From: Hasllibacter halocynthiae
GTDB lineage: Bacteria; Pseudomonadota; Alphaproteobacteria; Rhodobacterales; Rhodobacteraceae
Direction: 5' to 3'
DNA length: 64,000 nt
Assembly (NCBI RefSeq): GCF_003003095.1
Contig: NZ_PVTT01000002.1
Location: 744,001-808,000 of the forward strand
The position numbers and the translations under genes are program-made. The notes under the pieces were generated by a model. That model searched no databases, was not told the origin of the DNA, and was given only the letters and a program-made list of their open reading frames with translations. Positions 36,403 through 46,112 of the stretch are shown one piece after another. Numbering within the stretch: the first letter of the stretch is position 1; each line of letters opens with the position of its first letter.

Positions 36403-37800
36403 ATGGACGATCTTCGGACGGCGAACGACATCGGCGACCTCGTCGCGGCGGACCGCGCGCATGTCTGGCACCACCTGAGCCAGCACAAGCCCTGGGAGAC
36501 GGCCGATCCCCGCCTGATCGTCGAGGGTAAGGGCCTGCGGGTCTGGGACGACAAGGGGGTCGAGCACATCGACGCCCTCTCCGGCGGGGTGTGGACGGTG
36601 AACGTGGGCTACGGGCGCGAGCGGATCGCGAAGGCCGTCTACGAGGCGATCCGCAGGATGTGCTTCTTCGGCGGGACGATGGGGTCCGTGCCCGGCGCCC
36701 GCTATGCGGAGATGCTCGTGGCGAAGATGCCGGGGATGAGCCGGGTCTACTATGCCAGCTCCGGCTCGGAGGCGAACGAGAAGGCGTTCAAGATGGTCCG
36801 CCAGATCGCCCACAAGCGGCATGGCGGGAGGAAGTCGAAGATCCTCTACCGCGACCGCGACTACCACGGCGGCACCCTCGCCGCGATGAGCGCGGGCGGC
36901 CAGGACGAGCGCAACGCCCAGTACGGCCCCTTCGCGCCCGGGTTCGTGCGCGTCCCCCACTGCCTCGAGTACCGCAAGGACCAGATCGGCCTCGGGCACC
37001 TCTCGGGGGCTGAGTTCGGGCGCGCGGCCGCGGACCTGATCGAGGAGGTGATCCTGCGCGAGGGGCCGGACACGGTCGGCGCCCTCTGCCTCGAGCCCGT
37101 CACTGCAGGCGGCGGCTGCATCGTCCCCCCCGAGGGCTACTGGGAGCGGGTGGGCGAGATCTGCCGCAAGTACGACGTCCTCCTCCATGTCGACGAGGTG
37201 GTCTGCGGGCTGGGGCGCACGGGCACTTGGTTCGGCTACCAGCAATACGGCGTGCGGCCCGACATCGTGACGATGGCGAAGGGCGTCGCCTCCGGCTACG
37301 CGGCGATCTCGTGCTGCGTGACGACCGAGGCGGTATTCGACGCGTTCAAGGAGGACGCGGACGATCCCCTGGACCACTTCCGCGACATCTCGACCTTCGG
37401 GGGCTGCACGGGCGGTCCCGCGGCGGCGATCGAGAACATGCTGATCATCGAGGAGGAGGGGCTGCTGGAGAACTCCGCCCGGATGGGCGAGCGGCTTCTC
37501 GGCAACCTGCGGGACCTGATGGAGCGGCACGAGGCGATCGGCGAGGTGCGGGGCCTCGGCCTCTTCGCGGGGGCGGAGCTGGTCGCGGACCGCACCACCC
37601 GCGAACCCGCCGCGGAGGCGCAGGTCAAGGCCGTGGTTGCGGACTGCATGCGTCAGGGCGTGGTGATCGGGGCATGCAACCGCTCGGTCCCGGGGTTCAA
37701 CAACGTCCTGCTCTTCTCGCCCGCGCTGATCGCAGGGGCGGCGGACGTCGATGCGATCACGGACGCGGTGGACGGCGCGCTGGGGCGGGTGTTCGGCTAG
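36403..37800 (+). CDS. tpa: Taurine:pyruvate aminotransferase
   Basis: Tpa moves the amino group of taurine to pyruvate, giving sulfoacetaldehyde and alanine. The 465-residue class III enzyme has 'NVGYGRERIAKAVYEAIRRM', 'YYASSGSEANEKAFKMVRQI', the Asp of 'LHVDEVVCGLGRTGTWFGYQQYGVRPDI' and the PLP Lys in 'TMAKGVASGYA'. It is divergent from tauABC and followed by a TRAP transporter. The next steps (xsc, pta) are not in the window. A different omega-amino acid cannot be excluded, but the context favours taurine. GGAGGGCGG precedes the ATG. Confidence 0.9.
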   Translation: MDDLRTANDIGDLVAADRAHVWHHLSQHKPWETADPRLIVEGKGLRVWDDKGVEHIDALSGGVWTVNVGYGRERIAKAVYEAIRRMCFFGGTMGSVPGARYAEMLVAKMPGMSRVYYASSGSEANEKAFKMVRQIAHKRHGGRKSKILYRDRDYHGGTLAAMSAGGQDERNAQYGPFAPGFVRVPHCLEYRKDQIGLGHLSGAEFGRAAADLIEEVILREGPDTVGALCLEPVTAGGGCIVPPEGYWERVGEICRKYDVLLHVDEVVCGLGRTGTWFGYQQYGVRPDIVTMAKGVASGYAAISCCVTTEAVFDAFKEDADDPLDHFRDISTFGGCTGGPAAAIENMLIIEEEGLLENSARMGERLLGNLRDLMERHEAIGEVRGLGLFAGAELVADRTTREPAAEAQVKAVVADCMRQGVVIGACNRSVPGFNNVLLFSPALIAGAADVDAITDAVDGALGRVFG

Positions 37801-37940
37801 CACGCCCCCGAAGACGCGGCGCCCCCCCGGCCGGAGCGGGCGAGGCGGAGGCGCGCCCGCGCTTGCGTTGGCGGACGGAGGCCGCGATGCTTCCGCGCGA
37901 AGCCCCCGCCCACGAGGGGCCGTCCCAAGGGAGAGATGCC

Positions 37941-38957
37941 ATGACCACCACCCGCCGCGCGCTGCTCGCCTGCGCCGCCGCCCTGATCGCCGCGCCCGCC
38001 TTCGCGCAGGAGGTGACGCTGCGTATGCACCAGTTCCTGCCGGCGCAGGCCAACGTGCCCACGAACATCCTCGACGTCTGGGCCGACCGCGTGGAGGAGG
38101 ATTCGGGCGGGCGGATCGAGGTCCAGCGCTTCCCCGCCATGCAGCTGGGCGGCACGCCGCCCGAGCTCTACGACCAGGCGGTGGACGGCACGGCCGACGT
38201 CATCTGGACCGTGGCGGGCTACACCCCCGGCCGCTTCCCCACCGCGGAGATCTTCGAGCTGCCCTTCATCGCGGGCGAGGCCGACGCCGAGGCGATGAGC
38301 CGCGCCTACTGGACCATGGGCGAGCGGCACATGTTCGACGGCGAGCTTTCGGACGTGCACCCGCTGGGCCTCTGGGTGCACGGGCCGGGCCTGATCCACG
38401 CCGACCGCCCGATCGAGGCGGTGTCGGACCTGGAGGGGCTGAAGCTGCGCGCACCCACGCGCACGACGACGACCCTCTTCGAGAACCTGGGCGCCGCACC
38501 CGTCGGCATGCCCGTCCCGCAGGTGCCCGAGGCCCTGTCGCGCGGCGTGATCGAGGGCGCCGTCATCCCCTGGGAGGTGACGGGCGCCCTGCGCCTGCCC
38601 GAGCTGGTCGGCAACCATACGGAGTTCGGGGACCAGACGCTCTACACAACGGCGTTCCTCTTCGTGATGAACGAGGACGCCTACGAGGCGCTGCCCGAGG
38701 ACCTGCAGGCGGTGATCGACGAGAACAGCGGGCTGGAGTTCTCCGCCTTCGCGGGCGCGCAGATGGCCGAGGACGACGGCCCGGCGCGGCAGGCGGCGGT
38801 GGACGCGGGCAACAACATCGTCACCCTGACCCCCGAGCAGGTCGCCGAGTGGCAGGCGGCGGCGCAGCCCGTCACCGACGCCTGGATCGAGGGCAACGCG
38901 GATGGCCGGGCCCTCGTCGACGAGGCAAGGGCGCTGATCGAAGAGAACGCGATGTGA
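37941..38957 (+). CDS. dctP: TRAP transporter solute-binding protein
   Basis: This 338-residue periplasmic binding protein of the DctP family has a signal peptide (about 1-23, ending AFAQ). The N-terminal pattern is 'LRMHQFLPAQANVPTNILDVWADRVEEDSGGRIEVQRFPAMQLGG', followed by the ligand region 'LKLRAPTRTTTTLFENLGAAPVGMPVPQVPEALSRGVIEG', including the Arg that usually salt-bridges a carboxylate. The substrate is likely an organic acid. It follows tpa after 140 bases and may be part of taurine or sulfoacetate use, or unrelated. Confidence 0.9.
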   Translation: MTTTRRALLACAAALIAAPAFAQEVTLRMHQFLPAQANVPTNILDVWADRVEEDSGGRIEVQRFPAMQLGGTPPELYDQAVDGTADVIWTVAGYTPGRFPTAEIFELPFIAGEADAEAMSRAYWTMGERHMFDGELSDVHPLGLWVHGPGLIHADRPIEAVSDLEGLKLRAPTRTTTTLFENLGAAPVGMPVPQVPEALSRGVIEGAVIPWEVTGALRLPELVGNHTEFGDQTLYTTAFLFVMNEDAYEALPEDLQAVIDENSGLEFSAFAGAQMAEDDGPARQAAVDAGNNIVTLTPEQVAEWQAAAQPVTDAWIEGNADGRALVDEARALIEENAM

Positions 38958-39006
38958 ACCCTTGTGGGGCGGCGTCCCGGCGCCGCCCGTGAGCGAAGGA
39001 GCGGCG

Positions 39007-39546
39007 ATGCGCCGAGCGGTGGAAGGACTGGCGTTGGCCCTCGCGCTGGCGGGCGGCGCGGTTCTGCTCGCGCTGATCGCCCTCGTCGTCTCGTCCGTGG
39101 CGGGGCGCGAGCTTGCCGAAGCGTCGCGAACCCTCTTCGGGGCGCGGGTCCTGGGGCAGGTCCCCGGCGACTACGAGCTGCTGGAGGCGGGCGCGGCCTT
39201 CGCGATCTTCGCCTTCCTGCCGATCTGCCAGCTTCGCGGAGGGCACGCCACGGTGGACGTGTTCACCTCGCGCCTTCCCCCGGCGGCGCAACGCTGGCTC
39301 GCCGCCTTCTGGGAGGTGACGCTGGCGGGCGCGATCGTGCTGATCACCTGGCGCCTCTGGGAGGGGACGGCCGGCAAGCTGCCGCGCGGGGCGTGGGTCG
39401 AGACGACCTTCATCCTGCAGTTCCCCGTCTGGTGGGCCTATGCCGCCGCCTTCGCCGCCGCCTGCGGGGCGTCCTTGGTCGCCCTCTGGTGCGCCGGGGC
39501 GCGGGTGGCGGACGCCGCGGCCGGGGACCCGGCGACCGGATCATGA
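39007..39546 (+). CDS. dctQ: TRAP transporter small permease
   Basis: This 179-residue membrane protein has four helices of the DctQ type, with 'CQLRGGHATVDVF' (conserved in DctQ) and a helix-loop ending 'FPVWWAYAAAF'. It pairs with DctM. The ATG at 39007 follows GAAGGAGCGG; a GTG at 38989 is an alternative. The stop overlaps the dctM start. The small subunit sits between the binding protein and the sodium-coupled channel. Confidence 0.85.
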   Translation: MRRAVEGLALALALAGGAVLLALIALVVSSVAGRELAEASRTLFGARVLGQVPGDYELLEAGAAFAIFAFLPICQLRGGHATVDVFTSRLPPAAQRWLAAFWEVTLAGAIVLITWRLWEGTAGKLPRGAWVETTFILQFPVWWAYAAAFAAACGASLVALWCAGARVADAAAGDPATGS

Positions 39547-40853
39547 GCGACCTGGCCCTGGGCTTCTGGTCCTTCCCCGTCCTCCTCCTGATGATCTTCC
39601 TGAGGGCGCCGATCGGCCTCGCCATGCTGCTTTGCGGGACCATCGGGCTGTGGCTGGCGACGGGCAGCCCGGCGATGTTCCTGAACCGCCTGAAGACCGA
39701 AGGCTACACGACCTTCGCCTCGACCTCCTACTCGATCATCCCGATGTTCCTCTTGATGGGGCAGTTCGCCGCCCTGTCGGGGATGTCGGGCGCGCTGTTC
39801 CGGGCGGCCGAGTCCTGGCTGGGCCATCGCAGGGGCGGCGTCGCGATGGCCGCCGTAGGGGCCTGCGCGGGGTTCGGGGCGATCTGCGGCAGCTCGCTGG
39901 CCACCGCCGCCACCATGGGCAAGGTCGCCCTGCCCGAGCTGCGGCGCGCGGGCTACGAGGGCGGCTTCTCCCAGGCGGTGCTGGCGGCGGGGGGAACGCT
40001 GGGCATCCTGATCCCGCCTTCGGTGATCCTGGTGATCTACGCGATCCTGACCGAGCAGAACATCGCCCTGCTCTTCACGGCGGCCATCGTGCCGGGGATC
40101 CTGGCGGCCTTGGGCTACATGGCGGCGATCGCGCTCTACGCCCGTCGCCACCCCGAGAGGGCCGGCACCATGCCGCCCGCCCCCATGGCCGAGCGATGGG
40201 CAGCCATGGCGCGGGTCTGGCCGGTGGTGCTGGTCTTCGCCCTCGTGGTGGGGGGCATCTGGCGCGGCTGGTTCACGCCGACCGAAGGGGCGGCCGTGGG
40301 CGCGGCGGGGACGGGGCTGATCGCCCTCGTCTCCGGGCGCCTGACCTGGCGCCTGCTGGGCGAGGCGCTGGTGGCGACGGCCGTCTCGACGGCGATGATC
40401 TACTTCATCATCCTCGGCGCGGGCATCTACAACGGGTTCCTCGCCCTCAGCCAGGTCCCGCAGGAGCTGGCCGCCTGGGTCGGCGCGCAGGGGCTGGGAC
40501 CCTGGGTGGTGCTGGCGCTGATCCTTCTCTTCTACCTCGTCTTCGGGTGCCTGATGGACAGCCTGTCCATGATCCTGCTGACGATCCCGATCTTCTTCCC
40601 CCTGGTGCAGAGCCTGGACTTCGGTCTCACCCCGGATCAAACCGCGATCTGGTTCGGCATCCTCGTGCTGATCGTGGTCGAGGTGGGGCTGATCACGCCG
40701 CCCGTGGGCATGAACCTCTTCGTCATCAACGCCATGGACCGGGCGACGCCGATGACGCGGACCTATGGCGCGGTCCTGTGGTTCGTGGGCACGGACATCG
40801 CGCGGGTGGCGATCCTCGCCGCGTTCCCGGCGATCACGCTCTTCCTGATCTAG
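39543..40853 (+). CDS. dctM: TRAP transporter large permease
   Basis: This 436-residue large subunit of the TRAP transporter has about 12 helices. Family features include 'RAPIGLAMLLCGTIGLWLATG', 'SYSIIPMFLLMGQFAALSGMSGALFRAAE', 'TAATMGKVALPELRRAGYEGGFSQAVLAAGGTLGILIPPS' and 'LITPPVGMNLFVIN'. It uses a sodium gradient to import the acid delivered by DctP. Start-stop overlap with dctQ shows coupling. Its TAG stop overlaps the stop of the opposite ABC ATPase in CTAG. Confidence 0.95.
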   Translation: MSDLALGFWSFPVLLLMIFLRAPIGLAMLLCGTIGLWLATGSPAMFLNRLKTEGYTTFASTSYSIIPMFLLMGQFAALSGMSGALFRAAESWLGHRRGGVAMAAVGACAGFGAICGSSLATAATMGKVALPELRRAGYEGGFSQAVLAAGGTLGILIPPSVILVIYAILTEQNIALLFTAAIVPGILAALGYMAAIALYARRHPERAGTMPPAPMAERWAAMARVWPVVLVFALVVGGIWRGWFTPTEGAAVGAAGTGLIALVSGRLTWRLLGEALVATAVSTAMIYFIILGAGIYNGFLALSQVPQELAAWVGAQGLGPWVVLALILLFYLVFGCLMDSLSMILLTIPIFFPLVQSLDFGLTPDQTAIWFGILVLIVVEVGLITPPVGMNLFVINAMDRATPMTRTYGAVLWFVGTDIARVAILAAFPAITLFLI

Positions 40854-41584
40854 CCCCAGCCGGTTCCCTCGGTTCCCTCCACAGCGAGGCGCCCCCCCTC
40901 CTCCAGCCGGGCGCGCAGGGCGAAGTGCCGGGCGAGGCGCGCGGGCGTCAGGACGGCCTTGGGCGGGCCCTCGGCCACCGTGCGGCCGCCGTCGAGAAGG
41001 ACCAGCCGGTCGCAGCGCCGCGCCGCGAGGCCGAGGTCGTGCGAGGAGACGAGCACGCCGCGCCCCTCGCGCGCGAGCTCGGCGAAGAGATGCATCGCCG
41101 CGATCTGCCCCGCCGGGTCGAGGCCCGCCGCGGGTTCGTCCGCGAGAAGGAGAGGGGCGTCCTGCGCCAGCGCCCGGGCGATCAGGACGCGCGCCCGCTC
41201 GCCCCCCGAGAGCGCGGTCGCCGGCCGGTCCGCGAGGGGCAGGAGGTTCAGCCGCGCGAGCGCGGCCTCCGTCTCGCCCGCGTCGCGGCCCCCGTGGGGC
41301 AGCCGGCCCAGGGCGACGACCTCGCGCACGGGAAGGGGCCAGGCGATGGGCCGCTCCTGCGGGAGCCAGGCCGCGGCGCGCGCGCGCGTGCCGCGGGAGA
41401 GGGCGGCGAGGGTGGAGTGGCCCTCCGCCGGGATCAGCCCCAGGGCGGCGCGCATCAGGGTCGTCTTGCCCGCGCCGTTGGGCCCGATCAGCCCGACGCA
41501 TTCGCCCGGGGCGACGGCGATCCGGGCGGCGTCGAGGATCGCGCGCCCCCCGCGCCGGACGGAGAGTTCGGCCTCAAGCCTCAC
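40850..41584 (-). CDS. FecE/BtuD-type ABC transporter ATPase
   Basis: This 244-residue ATPase belongs to the iron-siderophore/cobalamin/haem type. Walker A 'GPNGAGKTTLMRAALGL' (about 34-50), signature 'LSGGERARVLIARALAQDAP', Walker B 'LLLADEPAAGLDPAG' and 'LVSSHDLGLAARRCDR' are complete. The GTG start overlaps the end of the permease gene by 11 bases. There is no binding-protein gene next door. Substrate (ferric siderophore, haem or vitamin B12) is not inferable. Confidence 0.88.
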   Translation of the reverse strand: MRLEAELSVRRGGRAILDAARIAVAPGECVGLIGPNGAGKTTLMRAALGLIPAEGHSTLAALSRGTRARAAAWLPQERPIAWPLPVREVVALGRLPHGGRDAGETEAALARLNLLPLADRPATALSGGERARVLIARALAQDAPLLLADEPAAGLDPAGQIAAMHLFAELAREGRGVLVSSHDLGLAARRCDRLVLLDGGRTVAEGPPKAVLTPARLARHFALRARLEEGGRLAVEGTEGTGWG

Positions 41585-42560
41585 GGCCGCGCTCCCGCCA
41601 GATGAGGTGGAGGAAGAGCGGTGCGCCGATCAGCGCCGTCAGCACGCCGAGCTTGAGGTCCCGCTCGGGCAGGATCAGCCGCGTGGCGAGGTCCGTCGCC
41701 GTCAGCAGCGCCGCGCCCCCCAGGGCGGACGGCAGCAGGAGCGCGCCCGGCCGCCCCCCGGCGAGCCCGCGCAGCAGGTGCGGCACCACGAGGCCCACGA
41801 AGCCGATCGCGCCCGCGACGGCCACGGCCGCGCCCACGCAGGCCGACACCCCGGCCACCAGCGTCAGGCGGGTCCGGGCCGGGTCCACGCCCAGGGTGGC
41901 GGCCGCGTCCTCGCCCAGGGTCAGCGCGTCGAGCGGGCGGGCGAGGCGGGCCAGGAGGGCCCAGCCGGCCAGGACGAAGGGCGCGGCGACGGCCACATGC
42001 GTCCAGGACCGGTCGGCGAGCGAGCCCATGGTCCAGAACACGATCTCGGCGGCGGCATAGGGGTTGGGCGAGAGGTTCAGCGCGAGCGCCGTGCCCGCCG
42101 CCGCCAGCGCGGAGACGGCGATCCCCGCGAGGATCAGCACCAGGGAGCCGCCCCGCGGACCCGCGAGGAGGATCAGCAGGCCCGTCGCCAGGAGCGCGCC
42201 GAGGAGCGCCGCCGCCGGCAGCGCGAGGGCGAGCGCGGCGGCGATGCCCGTTTGCAGGGATATCACCGCCCCCAGCGCCGCCCCGCCGGAGACGCCGATC
42301 AAGGCCGGCTCGGCCAGGGGGTTGCGGAGGTAGCCCTGCAGCGCCGCCCCGGCGAGGCCCAAGGTGGCGCCGACCATCAGCCCGAGGACCGCGCGGGGGG
42401 CCCTGATCTCGCGCATGACCGTGGTGAGGGGGCCCTCGTCGAAGACGAGCGCGGCGAGCGAGCGCCCCGCCGGGACGCCCGCCGGCCCGACGACCAGCGA
42501 GGCGAGGGCGAGGAAGGCGCAGAGCCCCGCGAGGACGGGGACGAGAGCGTCACGCGGCAT
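41574..42560 (-). CDS. FecCD-family ABC permease
   Basis: This 328-residue permease has about ten helices of the FecCD/BtuC family, with 'IRAPRAVLGLMVGATLGLAGAALQGYLRNPLAEPALIGVSGGAALGA' and the coupling region 'GEDAAATLGVDPARTRL', followed by 'GFVGLVVPHLLRGLAG'. It forms the channel for the ATPase downstream. The ATG at 42560 is first in the operon; the ~100 bases ahead hold no cobalamin riboswitch or Fur box I can see. The missing binding protein must be elsewhere. Confidence 0.9.
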   Translation of the reverse strand: MPRDALVPVLAGLCAFLALASLVVGPAGVPAGRSLAALVFDEGPLTTVMREIRAPRAVLGLMVGATLGLAGAALQGYLRNPLAEPALIGVSGGAALGAVISLQTGIAAALALALPAAALLGALLATGLLILLAGPRGGSLVLILAGIAVSALAAAGTALALNLSPNPYAAAEIVFWTMGSLADRSWTHVAVAAPFVLAGWALLARLARPLDALTLGEDAAATLGVDPARTRLTLVAGVSACVGAAVAVAGAIGFVGLVVPHLLRGLAGGRPGALLLPSALGGAALLTATDLATRLILPERDLKLGVLTALIGAPLFLHLIWRERGREA

Positions 42561-42659
42561 CGGTGGCCCCTTTCCTGCGCCGGGCGGGCGCCCCGGCTAG
42601 CGCGGATCGCCGCGCCCCGTCCAGCCGCCCCGTCGAGCCACCCCGTGGCGCGCGAGGGG

Positions 42660-43841
42660 CTAGTCCGTCCCGAACAGGTCGCGCGTGAACACCTTCTCCG
42701 CGACGTCCTCCAGCTCGGGCTCGCGGCGATTGGCGACGATGACGTCGGCCTCGGCCTTGAAGGCGTCCGGGTCCCGGACCACGCGCGAGTTGAAGAAGCT
42801 CTCCTCCTCGAAGGCCGGCTCGTGGACGATGACCTCGACGCCCTTGGCCTTCAGGCGCTTCATGATCCCCTGGACGGAGCTCTGGCGGAAGTTGTCGGAT
42901 CCGGCCTTCATGGTCAGGCGCCAGATGCCGACCACCGCGGGGCGCAGGGCCAGGATGCGCTCGGCGATGAAGTCCTTGCGGGTTCGGTTGGCCTGCACGA
43001 TCGCGCCGATGAGGTTCTGCGGCACCGCCGAGTAGTTCGCCAGGAGCTGCTTGGTGTCCTTCGGCAGGCAGTAGCCGCCATAGCCGAAGGAGGGGTTGTT
43101 GTAGCGCGAGCCGATGCGCGGGTCGGTGCAGACGCCCTCGATGATCTCCCGCGGGTCCAGCCCCAGGGAGAGGGCGTAGCTGTCGAGCTCGTTGAAGTAG
43201 GCCACGCGCATGGCCAGGAACGTGTTCGAGAAGAGCTTGATCGCCTCGGCCTCGGTCGAGCCGGTCAGCAGGACGGGCGCGTCCTTCGTCTCGGCCCCCT
43301 CGAGCATCAAGTCCGCGAAGCGCCGGCCGGCCGCGCCCCGGTCGCCCACCACGATCCGCGAGGGGTGGAGGTTGTCGTGGAGCGCGCGCCCCTCGCGCAG
43401 GAACTCGGGCGAGAAGATCAGCGCGGGGCCCTCGGCGCCGGGCGGGACCAGCCCCGCGCGCAGATCCTTCGTGAAGCCGACGGGCACGGTCGACTTGATG
43501 ACGATGTCGGCCCCCGGAGCGTGGGCGCGCACCTCGCGCACGGCGGCCTCGACGGACGAGGTGTCGAACTCGTTCGTGCGGGGATCGTAGTCTGTCGGCG
43601 TCGCTATCACCGCCAGGTCGGCCCCGCGATACGCCTCCGCCGCGTCGGTGGTGGCGGTCAGGTCGAGGGCCGCGTCCGCCAGATGGGCCTCGATCTCGGG
43701 GTCGGAGAGGGGCGAGCGGCGCGCGGCGACGAGCGCGACCCGCTCGGCCGAGAGGTCGCGCGCGCGGACCTCGTGCGACCGCGCGAGGAGGATCGCGTTC
43801 GACAGGCCCACGTAGCCCAGGCCCGCCACGGATATGCGCAT
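42660..43841 (-). CDS. ugd: UDP-glucose 6-dehydrogenase
   Basis: Ugd oxidises UDP-glucose to UDP-glucuronate for acidic surface polysaccharide. The 393-residue protein has the NAD motif '[16 protein letters not shown]', '[11 protein letters not shown]', '[13 protein letters not shown]', the catalytic Cys258 in '[14 protein letters not shown]' and '[10 protein letters not shown]'. It matches the shorter (about 390-residue) Ugd of E. coli. It follows manC with five bases between and the pair form an operon. Confidence 0.94.
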   Translation of the reverse strand: MRISVAGLGYVGLSNAILLARSHEVRARDLSAERVALVAARRSPLSDPEIEAHLADAALDLTATTDAAEAYRGADLAVIATPTDYDPRTNEFDTSSVEAAVREVRAHAPGADIVIKSTVPVGFTKDLRAGLVPPGAEGPALIFSPEFLREGRALHDNLHPSRIVVGDRGAAGRRFADLMLEGAETKDAPVLLTGSTEAEAIKLFSNTFLAMRVAYFNELDSYALSLGLDPREIIEGVCTDPRIGSRYNNPSFGYGGYCLPKDTKQLLANYSAVPQNLIGAIVQANRTRKDFIAERILALRPAVVGIWRLTMKAGSDNFRQSSVQGIMKRLKAKGVEVIVHEPAFEEESFFNSRVVRDPDAFKAEADVIVANRREPELEDVAEKVFTRDLFGTD

Positions 43842-43846
43842 GGGGT

Positions 43847-45271
43847 TCAGTCTCCGGCCTCGGGGCGTCGATAGACGTCCTCGTAGCGGACGATGTCGTC
43901 CTCGGCCAGATAGGGGCCGGTCTGCACCTCGATCAGGACGGCGACCGTCGGCCCGGCGTTCTCCAGCCGGTGCCGGGCGCCGCGCGGGACGTAGATCGAC
44001 GCGTCCGGCCCGGCGTCGCGCACGGCGCCCTCCAGCGTGACGCGCAGGCTGCCCGAGACGACGATCCAGTGCTCGGCCCGATGCCGGTGGGACTGCAGCG
44101 ACAGGCGCCCCCCGGGCCGGACGGTGATGCGCTTGACCCCGAAGCCCTCCCCTTCGGCCAGGCGGTCGAACCAGCCCCAGGGGCGATGCTCGCGCCCGAA
44201 GGCGTCCGCCTCGGGGACGCCGGCGTCGCGAAGCGCCGCGACGGCGGCGCCGACGTCCTGCCCGCGGGCGGCGTCCATGACGAGGACGGCGTCGGGCATC
44301 GCCACGGCGACCACGTCGCGAAGGCCCAGGCCCACGAGGCGCGGCCCCGCGCCCTCCGTACGCAGCAGCCCCCCCTCGCAATCGATGGCGGTGGCCGCCC
44401 CCTGCGTCGGAGTCGCGCCGCCGCCGACTTGGCGGGCCAGCGCCGACCAGTCGCCGAGATCCGCCCAGGCCGAGCGGAGCGGCTGGACGCGGAGGGCGGG
44501 CGTCCGCTCCATCACGGCGCGATCGACGGAGACGTCCGGCACGCCGCTCCAGGCATCGGGGTCGAGCCGCAGGAAGCCGAGGTCGGCGCGCGCCCCCCGC
44601 AGGGCGGCCGCGACCGGCGGCATGAGCGCGGGCGCCGCCTCGCGGACCGCCCGGAGGAAGGCGCCCGCGCGGAAGAGGAAGATGCCCGCGTTCCAGAGCG
44701 CGCCTTGCGCGACGAGGCGGCCCGCGGTGGCGGCGTCCGGCTTCTCGACGAACCCCTCTACCGGCAGGGGCGCGGGGGCGGGGGTCGCGATCGGCCCGGT
44801 CGCGCGGATGTAGCCGTAGCCCGTCTCGGGCCGGTCCGGCGGCGCCCCGAAGAGGACGATGGCGCCGTCCCGCGCGGCCGCCGCCGCGGCGGCGACGTCG
44901 GCGCGGAAGGCGTCCGCGTCCGCGACGAGGTGATCGGCCGGCATCACGAGGAGGAGGTCGTCCGGCGCGGCGCGCATCGCGGCGGCCAGGATCGCCGGCG
45001 CGGTCGAGCGGGGCTCCGGCTCGAGGAGGATGGCCTCGGGGTCCGCGCCCATCGCGGCGAGCTGCTCGGCGGCGACGAAGCGGAAGGGCGCGGCGGTCAG
45101 GACGACCGGCGGCCCGAAGGCCGCGCCAGTGCCGCGCCGGATGGCGGCCTGGAACATCGTCTCCTCGCCGGAGAGGCGCGCGAACTGCTTGGGGAACCGT
45201 CGCCGGGACAGCGGCCAGAGCCGCGTGCCGCTGCCGCCGGCGAGGAGGACGGGGGTTATCGTCTGGGCCAT
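43847..45271 (-). CDS. manC: Mannose-1-phosphate guanylyltransferase/mannose-6-phosphate isomerase
   Basis: This is a bifunctional 474-residue enzyme. The N-terminal GDP-mannose pyrophosphorylase domain has '[23 protein letters not shown]' and 'VMPADHLV', and there is a sugar-binding '[13 protein letters not shown]'. The C-terminal cupin (from about 355) contains '[21 protein letters not shown]' and gives the isomerase activity. It makes GDP-mannose for alginate-like or other exopolysaccharide. With ugd it suggests a mannose/glucuronate surface polymer. The ATG at 45271 has only a poor ribosome binding site. Confidence 0.94.
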   Translation of the reverse strand: MAQTITPVLLAGGSGTRLWPLSRRRFPKQFARLSGEETMFQAAIRRGTGAAFGPPVVLTAAPFRFVAAEQLAAMGADPEAILLEPEPRSTAPAILAAAMRAAPDDLLLVMPADHLVADADAFRADVAAAAAAARDGAIVLFGAPPDRPETGYGYIRATGPIATPAPAPLPVEGFVEKPDAATAGRLVAQGALWNAGIFLFRAGAFLRAVREAAPALMPPVAAALRGARADLGFLRLDPDAWSGVPDVSVDRAVMERTPALRVQPLRSAWADLGDWSALARQVGGGATPTQGAATAIDCEGGLLRTEGAGPRLVGLGLRDVVAVAMPDAVLVMDAARGQDVGAAVAALRDAGVPEADAFGREHRPWGWFDRLAEGEGFGVKRITVRPGGRLSLQSHRHRAEHWIVVSGSLRVTLEGAVRDAGPDASIYVPRGARHRLENAGPTVAVLIEVQTGPYLAEDDIVRYEDVYRRPEAGD

Positions 45272-45377
45272 CGCGTCCGGTTCTTCCGCGTCCCGCGCGA
45301 TTTCGCGACCCCCCGGGAAAGGCGCGCCCCGCGGGTGGGTCCCGCCTGCCGCGCCCGGGCCCCGGCGCCGGTGGGCC

Positions 45378-46112
45378 TCAGCGCCGGAACAGCCCGAACA
45401 GCCCTGCCGCCCCCCAGCCCGCCGCGATGGCGATCGCGAGGGACATCAGCCCGTAGACCAGCGGCCGGTCGTGGGCGAGGCGGTAGAGGAACCGCTCCAG
45501 CCCCACCTTCCGCACCTCGAGCGCGGTGGCGTAGTCGGCGATCACCGCACCCTCCGACAGCAGGAAGATGCGCGCGGCGTAGTCCCCTTCGGTCAGGTCG
45601 GAGGGAAGCGCGATGGCGGTGCGGAAGAGGCGGCCGCCGATCACCTCGACCGCCTCGCCATCGCGGCGGTAGGCGCCGCTCGCCGTGCGTATGCGGACCA
45701 GCGCCTCCACGAAGCTGCGCGACTGGCCGGGCCCGGCGGCCACCGACCGGACGGCATGGGGCAGCGTGATCGCGTGGCGGAGGTCGGCCGCCGGCGAGAG
45801 GATCGCGTCGAGGGGGGCGGTGCTGGCGACGGCATAGAAGGCGGGGGCCGACACCTCCGCCTGGGCGGCGTTCACCCAGATCCCCATGCGCCGGGCCTTG
45901 CGCCGGATGGTGGCCGGCTCGGGCGGGCCGGCGACGGTCACGACGATGTCGGGGGGCGCGTCGGCGGTGAACGCGCCGAAGACGAGGATCTCCTGGCCGG
46001 CGAAGGTGGAGTCGATGGACACGGAGGTCTGGTCGAGGTCGGCGATCACCTCTTGGGCGTTTCCCGCCGGCGCCGCGAGGAGGAGCGCCACGAGGCCGAG
46101 CGCGCGGATCAA
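45378..46112 (-). CDS. TIGR02186-family exported membrane-anchored protein
   Basis: This 244-residue protein has a signal peptide (about 1-19, ending NAQ), a beta-rich exported part starting 'EVIADLDQTSVSIDSTFAGQEILVFGAF', and a C-terminal membrane helix. It belongs to the TIGR02186 family of unknown function, which habitually neighbours a TauE/SafE-type transporter, as it does here. The start is TTG overlapping the stop of that transporter gene (TTGA); there is no ATG nearby. A role in assisting anion export is inferred from pairing. Confidence 0.78.
   Translation of the reverse strand: MIRALGLVALLLAAPAGNAQEVIADLDQTSVSIDSTFAGQEILVFGAFTADAPPDIVVTVAGPPEPATIRRKARRMGIWVNAAQAEVSAPAFYAVASTAPLDAILSPAADLRHAITLPHAVRSVAAGPGQSRSFVEALVRIRTASGAYRRDGEAVEVIGGRLFRTAIALPSDLTEGDYAARIFLLSEGAVIADYATALEVRKVGLERFLYRLAHDRPLVYGLMSLAIAIAAGWGAAGLFGLFRR

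Noticed and set aside
35131-37803. 890-residue minus-strand frame running through tpa into tauA
   Set aside because: Only the tauA part has motifs; the rest is antisense to the aminotransferase.
42561-42659. Cobalamin riboswitch or Fur box before the FecCD permease
   Set aside because: Only 99 bases are available and no B12 box or AT-rich Fur site is visible.
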